From Paenibacillus thiaminolyticus (GTDB lineage: Bacteria > Bacillota > Bacilli > Paenibacillales > Paenibacillaceae), in assembly GCF_007066085.1 (NCBI RefSeq), contig NZ_CP041405.1, forward strand, positions 1,426,001-1,490,000: a stretch of DNA of 64,000 bases. The letters are read 5' to 3'. Shown here piece by piece: positions 7,499-15,957 of the stretch. The notes beneath the pieces were generated by a model. The model worked only from the letters and a program-made list of their open reading frames with translations, was not told the origin of the DNA and made no database searches. Position numbers and translations under genes: made by a program. Positions within the stretch are counted from its first letter, which is position 1; each line of letters starts with the position of its first letter.

Positions 7499-8503
7499 AT
7501 GGCTACCATTTATGATATTGCGAAGAAAGCCAATGTCTCGGCAATGACCGTATCCCGAGTCATCAACAATACCGGAAGAGTGAGCGAGAAGACCCGCGAC
7601 AAGGTCAAGCAGGTGATGGAGGAAATGCGGTACATCCCGAACTCGGTCGCCCGCTGCCTTGTCACGCAAGAGAGCAAGATCGTGTCGCTTCTCATTACGG
7701 ATATTACGAACCCGTTCTTCACGACGATGGCGCGGGGCGCCGAGGATGCCGCCATGCGGCATGGCTATCGGCTCATGTTCGGGAACAGTGACGAGAGCTT
7801 CTCGAAGGAAAAGGATTACGTGGAAATGATTCTGTCGATGCGCGTGGATGGCGTGCTGTTCGCGCCGAGCGGGGATCAATCTAAGGAACATCTGGAGTGG
7901 CTGCAGCGCCAAAATGTCCCTTTCGTGCTGCTGGACCGCGAGGTTCCCGGCATCGACTGCGACGCCGTGCTCGGCGATAGCCTCGATGGGGCGAAACGTA
8001 TGGTGGCGGAGATGATCCGATACGGACATCGCCGCATCGCCCTTGTGAACGGAGCTCAGGACGTATCGACCGCCCGTGAGCGGCAAGCCGGCTATATCGA
8101 GGCCTTGCAAGAAGCCGGCATCGAACTCGACGAGTCGCTGATCATGCAGACAAGCTATTCACGCGTGCAGGACTTGTCCGTTGCGCATTGGATGGAGCTC
8201 GCTCCGGAAGCGCGGCCGACAGCCATCTTCGCGGCGAACAATATGCTGGCCCTGTCCGTGCTGAAATCCGTCCGCAGCCTGGGCCTCCGCGTGCCGGACG
8301 ATCTGTCGATTGCCTGCTTCGACGACTTCGGATGGGTCGAGGAAGCGAACCCGTTCTTCTCCGTCGCTTCCCAGCCAGCGTACGAATTCGGCGAGCAAGG
8401 CATGCAATTGCTGCTGGACCGAATTAAAAACCGGGAAGAACAGCCGCGCCAAATCATGCTCCCTTGCGAGATATTGATGCGGGAGTCCGTGGGAAAAGTA
8501 TAG
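7499..8503 (+). CDS. LacI family transcriptional regulator
   Basis: 334 residues. The N-terminal helix-turn-helix ATIYDIAKKANVSAMTVSRV (residues 2-21) is textbook LacI, with the hinge region near 50-60 and a periplasmic-binding-protein-like effector domain (TDITNPFF, VDGVLFAPSGD, CFDDFGWVEEANP). AGGAGA precedes ATG 7499. It is divergent from the dehydratase operon, whose promoter carries a matching palindrome, so it most likely represses that operon and is released by a sugar or sugar-acid intermediate. Confidence 0.93.
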   Translation: MATIYDIAKKANVSAMTVSRVINNTGRVSEKTRDKVKQVMEEMRYIPNSVARCLVTQESKIVSLLITDITNPFFTTMARGAEDAAMRHGYRLMFGNSDESFSKEKDYVEMILSMRVDGVLFAPSGDQSKEHLEWLQRQNVPFVLLDREVPGIDCDAVLGDSLDGAKRMVAEMIRYGHRRIALVNGAQDVSTARERQAGYIEALQEAGIELDESLIMQTSYSRVQDLSVAHWMELAPEARPTAIFAANNMLALSVLKSVRSLGLRVPDDLSIACFDDFGWVEEANPFFSVASQPAYEFGEQGMQLLLDRIKNREEQPRQIMLPCEILMRESVGKV

Positions 8504-8637
8504 ATTTTAATCGTTATACGCCGGGAAGGGACGCCTTCCGTTCCTTCCTTTCCTGCATTTGACGGAGGCACTCACGCGCCATCCTGAACTGACCCACGCA
8601 GACCCGGTTTGCTCAGAAAAAGAAACCACAAATCTAC

Positions 8638-8692
8638 GCCGCATCGTAACCTTATGTGACTGACTGCCTAACATAAAGACCCATGATGCGGC
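8638..8692 (+). terminator. Probable terminator region after the LacI gene
   Basis: GCCGCATC (8638) pairs with GATGCGGC (8692), with an inner TTATGT/ACATAA stem, followed by ATTTCGTTTT. The rest of 8504-8637 shows no gene. Confidence 0.6.
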
Positions 8693-8810
8693 ATTTCGTT
8701 TTGCTCACGCAATGCTTTTTTTCCGCATATTCAGAATCTCCTCAACTGGTAAGACGGCCCTCTCGCCCAATACCTAATCTCCCATAAAATAAGATACTCG
8801 TCTCGACTTA

Positions 8811-9600
8811 TGCTCGCTCTCCCGTCCAGTCAGGGACTCCACCATCTTGCCTTATGCTCAGTCTCCCGTCCAGTCAGGGGCTCCAACTCGCCTTTTGCTC
8901 AGCCTCCCATTCAGTCAGGGGCTCTATCTCGCCTTTTGCTCAGTCTCCCGTCCAGTCAGGAGCTCCAACTCGCCTTTTGCTCAGTCTCCCATTCAGTCAG
9001 GGGCTCCAACTCGCCTTTTGCTCAGTCTCCCATTCAGTCAGGGGCTCTAACTCGCCTTTTGCTCGCTCTCCCATTCAGTCAGGGGCTCCGACTTGCCTTT
9101 GCTCAGTCTCCCATTCAGTCAGGAGCTCTACTTCGCCTTTTGCTCAGTCTCCCATTCAGTCAGGAGCTCTTTCTCGCCTTTTGCTCGCTCTCCCATTCAG
9201 TCAGGGACTCTATCTCGCCTTTTGCTTAGTCTCCCGTCCAGTCAGGGGCTCCAACTCGCCTTTTGCTCAGTCTCCCATCCAGTCAGGAGCTCTATCTCGC
9301 CTTTTGCTCAGTCTCCCATTCAGTCAGGGACTCCAACTCGCCTTTTGTTCAGTCTCCCGTCCAGTCAGGGGCTCTATCTCGCCTTTTGCTCAGTCTCCCA
9401 TTCAGTCAGGGGCTCCAACTCGCCTTTTGTTCAGTCTCCCGTCCAGTCAGGGGCTCCAACTCGCCTTTTGCTCGCTCTCCCATTCAGTCAGGGACTCTAT
9501 CTCGCTTTTGCTCAGTCTCCCATCCATCAGATAATTCGAATCAATTTTTACTCGATCTCCCGTCTAGTCAGGTGCTCTGAAACGCCTTGATACTTAGTCT
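8811..9600. repeat. 41-bp tandem repeat array, about 19 copies
   Basis: The unit is 41 bp, with the core GCTCAGTCTCCCATTCAGTC preceded by CTCGCCTTTT and followed by AGGGGCTCCAA. Copies are contiguous, without spacers, and 80-95 percent alike by eye. Variation is patterned: CCATTCAG versus CCGTCCAG, GGGGCTC versus GGAGCTC or GGGACTC, and CTAT versus CCAA at the unit end. The last copies decay after about 9520. Because 41 is not a multiple of 3, all three plus frames stay open and spell the same peptide set with a 41-residue period, so long ORFs here are artefacts. Confidence 0.95.
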
Positions 9601-9759
9601 TCCAACTACTCAGAAAAAGGCTCGCTAGTTTCTACCAATTTCATGAGAACTGAGACTCTCTGCGAACTGTATTGGTTCATCCGACAATCTCCTCAGTTAT
9701 CCAGTTCACCTATTTAAGTGAAATTTCTTCTTAAATAATCCCACTTTACGAACATACTT

Positions 9760-10430
9760 CAGTTACCTGCGTGAGGGGGATATTGTTCATAAGAAAGGAA
9801 ATACAGGATTCACTCCGGTTCCTGTGCTAAGGGGATAGTGCTCTTAAGCGGGGCAGACAACGATTCATCTCCACTTCCTGCGTGATTGGGATATTGTTCA
9901 TAAGGGAAGAAAAACCCATGATACACACTGCTTCCTGTGCTAAGGGGATAATGCTCTTAAGCGGGGCAGACAACGATTCATCTCCACTTCCTGCGTGATT
10001 GGGATATTGTTCATAAGTGAAGAAAAACCCATGATACACCCTGCTTCCTGTTCTAAGGGGATAATGCTCTTAAGCGGGGCAGACAACGATTCATTCATCT
10101 CCACTTCCTGCGTCATGGGGATATTGTTCATAAGAGAAAAAAACCATGATACACCCTGGTTCCTGCGCTAAGGGGATACTCCTCTTAAGCGGGGCAGACA
10201 CAGCTTCATTCATCTCCACTTCCTGCGTCATGGGGATATTGTTCATAAGAGAAAAAACCCATGATACACCCTGGTTCCTGCGCCAAGGGGATACTCCTCT
10301 TAAGCGGGGCAGACACTGATTCATTCATCTCTATTTCCTGCGTGACGGGGATATTGTTCATAAGATAGGACAAACCGTGCACACTCCGGTTTCCTGCGCC
10401 AAGGGGGTATTGTCCTTAAGTGCAAGAGAC
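9760..10430. repeat. About 115-bp higher-order tandem repeat array, six units
   Basis: Each 113-117 bp unit is two related half-units of about 57 bp. The first carries TTCCTGCGTNATGGGGATATT then GTTCATAAG; the second carries TTCCTGCGCTAAGGGGATA then CTCTTAAGCGGGGCAG. Thus TTCCTG, GGGGATA and TTAAG/ATAAG recur at half-unit spacing with alternating variants. Units near 9890 and 10010 are closest to each other, as are those near 10100 and 10220. No credible protein is encoded. Confidence 0.93.
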
Positions 10431-10453
10431 GAAAGTTTTCTTCGAATCATTGT

Positions 10454-10515
10454 AGCCGGCACCCTTTGGAGCTTAAAAGAACTGCTTCTATCGGTGCCGG
10501 CTTTCTTATTTTGTT
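10454..10515 (+). terminator. Forward-facing terminator at the end of the repeat region
   Basis: AGCCGGCACC (10454) pairs with GGTGCCGGCT (10502), followed on the plus strand by TTCTTATTTTG. There is no plus-strand gene between it and the LacI gene, whose own terminator is 1.8 kb upstream. Confidence 0.6.
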
Positions 10516-10648
10516 CTAGCGATGAAGGCCTTGTCTGTCAATGTCCTGCCTCCGATCGATTCAGTTCGTCCGTTTATCGGGGGGGCTCGGGGCTGACTCG
10601 TTGTATAAAGTATATCCGGTTACTTCGTCCTCTCGCTTTCTATAAGGT

Positions 10649-11533
10649 TTACCCTTTTACGGCGCCCGCGGCCATCCCTTTCATAACCTGTTCCTGGAAC
10701 AGGATGTAGATCGCGATCGTCGGCAGTGCGGCCATGCCTAGGGCGGCCATCGTTAGCTTGTAGTCCGTCGAGTAGCCTGTAGCGAAGACGGACAGGCTGA
10801 GCGGCAGCGTCTTCAGCCCCGGGCTGTTGATAAATACGAGCGCGAACGCGAAGTCGTTCCAGAAGCGAAGAAAGCCGAGAATCGCGACGGTGGAGAGCGC
10901 CGGGAGTGAGACGGGGAGCATGATCCGGGCAAAGATCCCCATGTATCCGCAGCCGTCCACATGCGCCGCTTCTTCCATTTCTTGCGGCATATTAGCCAGA
11001 TAGGCAGCCACGATGAAAACGGCAATCGGCAGTTCAAAGGCGGTATAAGGAAAGATAAGCGCAGCATGCGTGTTCAGAATGCCCAGTTTGTTCATCATGA
11101 TAAAGAGCGGAACAAGCGTACTGTGAACCGGTATCAGCATGCCGAGCACGAACAAGCCCTGCAGCAGGCTGCGCCCCTTGAACCGGAACCGGGCCAAAAT
11201 GTAAGCCGTCAGCGCTCCGAGGAGCAAGGTGGCCGCCAATGATATCGTCGTGACGAACAAGGAGTTCCACATGGAGCGTCCCATCCCCGACACTTCCCAT
11301 GCCCGCACGAAATTGTCCCACTGCCATGAGGTCGGCAGTCCGAAGGGATGGGCAAAAAACTCCTCGTTCGTCTTGAAGGCGCTCAGATAGAGCCAGATGA
11401 GCGGATACAGCGTGACGAGCGCATAAAGGGCCAAGCCGGCGTTCACGAGGAGCCGGAACGCACGCGACCCTTCGCGCGAGCCTGCAGCGCGGACTGCATT
11501 CCCTTGTGCAGATGCGGTTAGCAATGATGCCAT
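10649..11533 (-). CDS. Carbohydrate ABC transporter permease (MalG/CUT1 type)
   Basis: 294 residues with six hydrophobic segments. The cytoplasmic EAA loop that docks the ATPase is EEAAHVDGCGYMGIFARIML, about 190 residues in. Start at ATG 11533 (MASLLTASA) is chosen because AGGAGG lies 8 nt upstream. It is the last gene of a binding-protein/permease/permease operon. No ATPase gene is present, so it probably uses a shared MsmX-type ATPase, as CUT1 systems in Bacillales often do. Confidence 0.93.
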   Translation of the reverse strand: MASLLTASAQGNAVRAAGSREGSRAFRLLVNAGLALYALVTLYPLIWLYLSAFKTNEEFFAHPFGLPTSWQWDNFVRAWEVSGMGRSMWNSLFVTTISLAATLLLGALTAYILARFRFKGRSLLQGLFVLGMLIPVHSTLVPLFIMMNKLGILNTHAALIFPYTAFELPIAVFIVAAYLANMPQEMEEAAHVDGCGYMGIFARIMLPVSLPALSTVAILGFLRFWNDFAFALVFINSPGLKTLPLSLSVFATGYSTDYKLTMAALGMAALPTIAIYILFQEQVMKGMAAGAVKG

Positions 11534-11567
11534 ATCGATTTCCTCCTTCCTGTCCATTGCACGGATG

Positions 11568-12449
11568 CTAATGCGCTTCCCGGCGCATCAGCCGCTGTGA
11601 ACCCGCGACGAGCAGCAAGCTGATGATGACGATGAGGGTAGAAACCGCGCTGCCATACCCGAAGCGGTAGACGGTGAAGGTGCTGTTATACATGTACGAT
11701 GCGAGCAGCTCTGTGGCATGGGCCGGTCCCCCGTTCGTCATCACATAAATTAGGTCGAACGCCTTCAGGCTGCCGGAGATGCACAGCACGATCGCCACCT
11801 TGAGCGTATCCCATATCATGGGCAGTGTCAGTGACGCCAGCTTGCGAATTCCTCGCGCTCCGTCCAGCTCAGCCGCATCGTCCAGTTCGGACGGGATGCT
11901 ATGCAGGGCAGCAAGGAACATAATGAGATACGGACCAATATAGTTCCAAATGACGGGTATTGCGATCATCCAGATAGCGGTGTCCGGCTCCGACAGCCAG
12001 GCCCGCTTCCAATCGGACAGGCCGATCGCATCGAGTGCCGCATTCACCAACCCGGTCTGCGGGTGATATATATTCGTCCAAATAATCCCGATGACGACCG
12101 AGGACAGCACCATCGGCATAAATACCGCCGAGCGGACGAAGCGCTGGAACCAGGTTCCCCGCTTCAGCAGCAGAGCGAGCAGCAATGCGATCGGGACTTG
12201 GCCGAAGACGGAAGCCCCTACAATAACCATGTTGTTGCGGAACGAGAGCCAGAATACCGGATCTCGCAGCGCCTCAACGAAGTTGGCGAAGCCGGTAAAG
12301 CGCATCTCGCCGATTCCTTTCCAATCAAAAAAGCCGTAGTAAGCCGACCAGAATATCGGGACAATGACGAATACGGCATAAATGAGAAGCGACGGCGCCA
12401 GCCCCGCCGCAATAAATATCCGCTTGCTTGCCCCTGCATGCGCGCGCAT
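11568..12449 (-). CDS. Carbohydrate ABC transporter permease (MalF/CUT1 type)
   Basis: 293 residues and six membrane segments, with the EAA-loop motif DDAAELDGARGIRKLASLTL near residue 185. ATG 12449 (MRAHAGASKR) has GGAGAGGAGG upstream; frames extending to 12551 would add an unlikely Pro/Gln-rich tail. It forms the membrane channel together with the following permease and receives sugar from the lipoprotein encoded upstream. Confidence 0.92.
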   Translation of the reverse strand: MRAHAGASKRIFIAAGLAPSLLIYAVFVIVPIFWSAYYGFFDWKGIGEMRFTGFANFVEALRDPVFWLSFRNNMVIVGASVFGQVPIALLLALLLKRGTWFQRFVRSAVFMPMVLSSVVIGIIWTNIYHPQTGLVNAALDAIGLSDWKRAWLSEPDTAIWMIAIPVIWNYIGPYLIMFLAALHSIPSELDDAAELDGARGIRKLASLTLPMIWDTLKVAIVLCISGSLKAFDLIYVMTNGGPAHATELLASYMYNSTFTVYRFGYGSAVSTLIVIISLLLVAGSQRLMRREAH

Positions 12450-12559
12450 TCGACTCAGCCTCCTCTCCTTGGTGTTGAAGCCGCCCCCCTGCTTGGCCTG
12501 AATCGCCTGCGGCCTGGCCTGAATGGTCAGGGGCACGCTTGGCGGCGGCATGCGGCATG

Positions 12560-13909
12560 TCAGCGGCCGAGCGACTTCGCCTGTGCTTCCTGAATCTTGC
12601 GGGCGATCTCCTCCGGATTGCCGCCCATCAGCAATTCCTGCAGCCCATTATTGACGGCATCAGCACCTGCGCTAGTCATGACGGCGTCATAGACCGGCGT
12701 CCGCTTGACTTCATTGACAAGCAGGTATACTTTGGCAAACAGCGGCGACACGGAGCTCTCATCCAGATCCAGCTTGTAGCTGACCAATTGATTCGCTTCC
12801 AATGTGCGCTTCTGCGCCTCCGGTCCGGACAAGGCGTAGATCAGCTCATAGGCAGCTTCTTTGCGCTTGCCGTCTACCTTGGCGCTCAGACCGAGCCCGA
12901 CGCCGACAACGCCGGAGGTCGAGTACGGATCGCCCTTGCCGTCCGGGACCGAAGGCAGCACCGCCGCGCCCATGCTCTTGAGCGCTTCCGGCGACGCATT
13001 GGCCGATAGATTCGTCAACGCCCAGCCGCCATCGATCATCATCGCGGCCTGGCCTTGCGCAAACATCATTTCCATCTGAGTATTATCGATGCTGTTGAAG
13101 CCAATCTGGAACGCCCCTGCCTGCTGCAGCTGTTGCAGCAGCTCCAGCGCCCGCACGAATTCCGGATCCGTGAACTTGGCTCCGTCCTGATTCGCGGCCT
13201 TCAGGAACCATTCCGTCCCGGTCACCCGGTCCGCAAGCGAGCTGATAATACTCGACTGGGCGAGCCAGGCTGCCTTGTTGCCGAGCGCAATCGGCGTGAC
13301 CTTGTTCTCATTTAACGTCTTCACGGCCGCGAGCAGCTCATCCCACGTCTTCGGCACCTGCAAGCCGTGGCTACTCAATATTTCCTCGTTATAATAAAGA
13401 ATCGAAGTCGGCGATAATCCCATCGGAGCGCTGTAAATGCTGCCGTCAATCGTAAAATCGTCGAAAGACCCAGGGAGGAAGCCGCTCTTCCAATCCGCCT
13501 TGCTGTTCAGCAGATCGTCAATCGGCTGAATCAAGCCCCCTCCATGGAATTCCTTCGTCATCATGCCCGGCCACATCAGGAAGACATCCGGCATCTCATT
13601 GGCAGCCGCCACTGTCTTCAAGCGTGTTTTGTAGCCGTCCGGTGGAATGGCTTGAATATCGAGCACGATATCCGGGTGCTCCTGCTGGTATGTCTCGATG
13701 ATGTCGCGCATCGCTTCGGCGCGAAGATCGTCTCCCGTGAAGTTATGCCATAGGGAGAGCTTCACTTTATCCGCGGCCCCCCCTTCCTTCGCCTCGCCCT
13801 CGGGACCCCCGGGACTGCTCTGGCCGGAATTGCCTCCCCCTGAACCGCATGCGGAGAGCAGGGAAACAGCCAAGAGCATAACTAACATCGTCATCCATCG
13901 TGTTCGCAT
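12560..13909 (-). CDS. Extracellular sugar-binding lipoprotein of the ABC transporter
   Basis: 449 residues. A signal peptide (MRTRWMTMLVMLLAVSLLSAC) ends in a lipobox with the modified Cys at 21, followed by a Gly/Ser-rich linker. The mature part is a family 1 solute-binding protein: KVKLSLWHNF, VFLMWPGMM, MGLSPTSILYYNEEI and MIDGGWAL. GGAGGGG precedes ATG 13909. It is anchored outside the membrane and delivers a mono- or oligosaccharide to the two permeases. Substrate is not readable from the sequence. Confidence 0.93.
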   Translation of the reverse strand: MRTRWMTMLVMLLAVSLLSACGSGGGNSGQSSPGGPEGEAKEGGAADKVKLSLWHNFTGDDLRAEAMRDIIETYQQEHPDIVLDIQAIPPDGYKTRLKTVAAANEMPDVFLMWPGMMTKEFHGGGLIQPIDDLLNSKADWKSGFLPGSFDDFTIDGSIYSAPMGLSPTSILYYNEEILSSHGLQVPKTWDELLAAVKTLNENKVTPIALGNKAAWLAQSSIISSLADRVTGTEWFLKAANQDGAKFTDPEFVRALELLQQLQQAGAFQIGFNSIDNTQMEMMFAQGQAAMMIDGGWALTNLSANASPEALKSMGAAVLPSVPDGKGDPYSTSGVVGVGLGLSAKVDGKRKEAAYELIYALSGPEAQKRTLEANQLVSYKLDLDESSVSPLFAKVYLLVNEVKRTPVYDAVMTSAGADAVNNGLQELLMGGNPEEIARKIQEAQAKSLGR

Positions 13910-13946
13910 AGAACAACCCCTCCAATTATGTATGCTGTGAACATTC

Positions 13947-14010
13947 GAATCGCAAAAAATAGCTATCGTTTTGAGCAGTCGAATCGAAAAATAGCTATCG
14001 TTTTGAGCAA
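13947..14010 (-). promoter_or_regulatory. Twin 33-bp-spaced direct repeats upstream of the transporter operon
   Basis: AAAAATAGCTATCGTTTTGA occurs twice, at about 13956 and 13989 on the plus strand, each preceded by GAATCG and followed by GCA. The two copies lie about three helical turns apart in the promoter region of the binding-protein gene. AraC-type regulators typically bind such direct repeats; the YesN-type regulator encoded just upstream is the likely partner. Confidence 0.6.
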
Positions 14011-14073
14011 TTCAATCTCAAAAATCCGACAGAGGGAGTGCCCTTCCGCCGGGCTCTGCGTACATCCAGTATA

Positions 14074-14087
14074 CGAAAGCGCTTCCT
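14074..14087. promoter_or_regulatory. cre-like site (CcpA)
   Basis: CGAAAGCGCTTCCT closely matches the catabolite-responsive element consensus built round AAAGCGCTTT. It lies upstream of the transporter operon, consistent with glucose repression. Confidence 0.5.
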
Positions 14088-14214
14088 TATCCGGTGAGGG
14101 AAGAAATTAAGCGGCAGGGGGGAATGTTTTCGCCGATTTTGCGCTAAGCCGGGCGTTCGGCTGCGTTCAGCCGGGAAAAGAATCCTGTCCCGGTGTGTCG
14201 GCGCTGGTCACCGA

Positions 14215-15933
14215 TCATCGGGCCGGGTCGCTGAGCGGGACGCTGTTCGAGCCGCCTGCAGCTCCGCCGCTCCGGCTGCTCCGGTATTCGGAGGGGGTGC
14301 AGCCCATATGCTTTTTGAACAGCTGGGAAAAATATTTCAAATCCTCATACCCCACCATACGGGCGGTATCCGACACTAGCGCCGAGCCGTCCTGCAGCAG
14401 GCGGCATGCCCGGGCGATGCGGGCTTGGGTAACGTACTCGATATAGTTCATGCCCGTCTCCTGCTTGAACTTATCGCTCAGATGATTCGGGTGGACATTC
14501 ACCACGCTGGCGACATGCTGCAGCGTCAGGCTTCCGTCGGCAGTCTCCCGGATATAACGCATCGCCCGCGAGACATAAGGAACCGCGTCGTCTGCATAGC
14601 GGTCCCGATAGATTTGCATCGCCTCCTGAAGCGCGGCGAAGAGCGAGCCTTCCCATTGCTCGGGAACGGCGGCCGCGGGGTCAGCGAGCGCATGCGGCTG
14701 CCAGCTCCAGCCGTCCCACGCCTCCGCTGCCTGCCGGTTCAGCGGCGCGGCGGCTTGCGCGCACCGCTCCAGCCAACGCTCCGCCGCGATCAAGGCGGAT
14801 TGCCCATAGGAGCGGATAGATTCCGGCGTCGCATGCGGATGGGCTATCAGTTCCTTCACCCGCTCCCCAATCCAAAGGCGCAATCGCTCCGGCCGGCCGG
14901 AGGACAGCGCCTGCAGCAGGCTGTCCTCCTCCTGCGCCGAGCAGATAGACGGACGGCCTTCGCGCGCCGCCGTCTCCTCATAATGGAGCAGGCGGCGGCC
15001 GGCCGCGAACCAGCGGAAGCGCCCGGCGCTGCCTGCTTCCCGGCAGGAGCGGCCGATGTCCGCGGCATCCGCGGCGGCCCCGCCGATTCCGGCGAAGAGC
15101 CGGCACTTGAGGAGCTGCTCCGTCCGGCGCAGCGCTTCGTCCCAGCCGCATGGCAGACGGCCGGGGACCGGCTCCGTCCGGCGCAGCGCCAGCAGCAGCT
15201 GAGCGTGCCGGATGACCGGGCCGCCAAGCAGCTCGGCCAGCAGATTGGCAGCGGCGAACAGCAGCAGCCCGTGCCGGGCTTCGCCCCAGCCAGCCGCCTC
15301 GATGACGGCCGCCTCATACGAAGCCGCATTGATGACGGCAGTCTCATCCGAAGCCGCCTCGATGACGGTCGCGTCGATGGGCGCCGTCCCATAGGAAGAC
15401 GCGACGCTTCCGCTTCCCTGCGGGGCGCCGTCGCCGCGGAACAATTCGGCGGCGATCCGGCGGCAGTCTTCCACAGGCAGCGGCTCGGTCAGCAGCTTCA
15501 GCATCTGGCGCTCCCGGTGGGACGCCTCCTTCGCCGAATCATGCATCGCCGCGTCCTGCTTCTCCAGGAGGCGCGCCTTCGCCCGCAGCGCCGCCTTCAC
15601 GATGTCGTCCGGGCGGCTCGTTTTGAGCAAATAATCGCATACCCCTTCCCGCAGCGCCCGCCGGGCGTAATGGAAATCGTCGTAGCCGGTCAATATCAGC
15701 GTCTCCGTTCGCGGGCTGACCTCGCGGATATGGGCCGCCAGGGCGATCCCGTCGGCGCCGGTCATCCGGATGTCCGTCAGCACGAGATGCGGCTTCTCCG
15801 TTCCGATTACCTCCATCGCCTCCTCGGCGGAGGCGCAGGGCGGCAGCACCTCGAAGCCAAGCTCGTTCCATGGAATGACCTGGGCCAGCCCCGTCCGGAT
15901 GATGACTTCATCGTCAACAATCAATACTTTCAC
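14215..15933 (-). CDS. YesN-type response regulator with AraC DNA-binding domain
   Basis: 572 residues. The N-terminal receiver domain has acidic residues DDE at 7-9 and phospho-acceptor Asp54 in TDIRM. A long middle region is followed by a C-terminal double helix-turn-helix AraC domain (LQHVASVVNVHPNHLSDKF, then VGYEDLKYFSQLFKKHMG). GTG 15933 has GGGGAGA upstream. Residues about 180-210 contain three near-identical 10-residue repeats from a 30-bp tandem duplication. It lies 24 nt after its partner kinase and just before the sugar transporter it presumably activates. Confidence 0.93.
   Translation of the reverse strand: MKVLIVDDEVIIRTGLAQVIPWNELGFEVLPPCASAEEAMEVIGTEKPHLVLTDIRMTGADGIALAAHIREVSPRTETLILTGYDDFHYARRALREGVCDYLLKTSRPDDIVKAALRAKARLLEKQDAAMHDSAKEASHRERQMLKLLTEPLPVEDCRRIAAELFRGDGAPQGSGSVASSYGTAPIDATVIEAASDETAVINAASYEAAVIEAAGWGEARHGLLLFAAANLLAELLGGPVIRHAQLLLALRRTEPVPGRLPCGWDEALRRTEQLLKCRLFAGIGGAAADAADIGRSCREAGSAGRFRWFAAGRRLLHYEETAAREGRPSICSAQEEDSLLQALSSGRPERLRLWIGERVKELIAHPHATPESIRSYGQSALIAAERWLERCAQAAAPLNRQAAEAWDGWSWQPHALADPAAAVPEQWEGSLFAALQEAMQIYRDRYADDAVPYVSRAMRYIRETADGSLTLQHVASVVNVHPNHLSDKFKQETGMNYIEYVTQARIARACRLLQDGSALVSDTARMVGYEDLKYFSQLFKKHMGCTPSEYRSSRSGGAAGGSNSVPLSDPAR
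15296..15385. repeat. 30-bp in-frame triplication inside the response regulator gene
   Basis: Three contiguous 30-bp copies (15296, 15326, 15356), each with the core CGATGACGG or TGATGACGG and TCATACGAAGCC-like ends, encode EAA/VI-rich decapeptides in the linker. The unit is a multiple of 3, so the frame is kept. Confidence 0.8.
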
Positions 15934-15957
15934 GGATATCTCCCCTTTGCGCGTAAT

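Noticed and set aside
8810..9590. Four long overlapping plus-strand open frames of 67-226 codons
   Set aside because: They are products of the stop-free 41-bp repeat read in three frames; no ribosome binding sites, and all spell the same peptide.
8811..9600. Possible CRISPR array
   Set aside because: Copies are contiguous with no unique spacers, the unit is longer than typical repeats, and no cas genes are nearby.
9827..10324. Minus-strand open frames with repeated IPxxQE motifs
   Set aside because: Generated by the 115-bp repeat; they stop and restart in each unit and lack ribosome binding sites.
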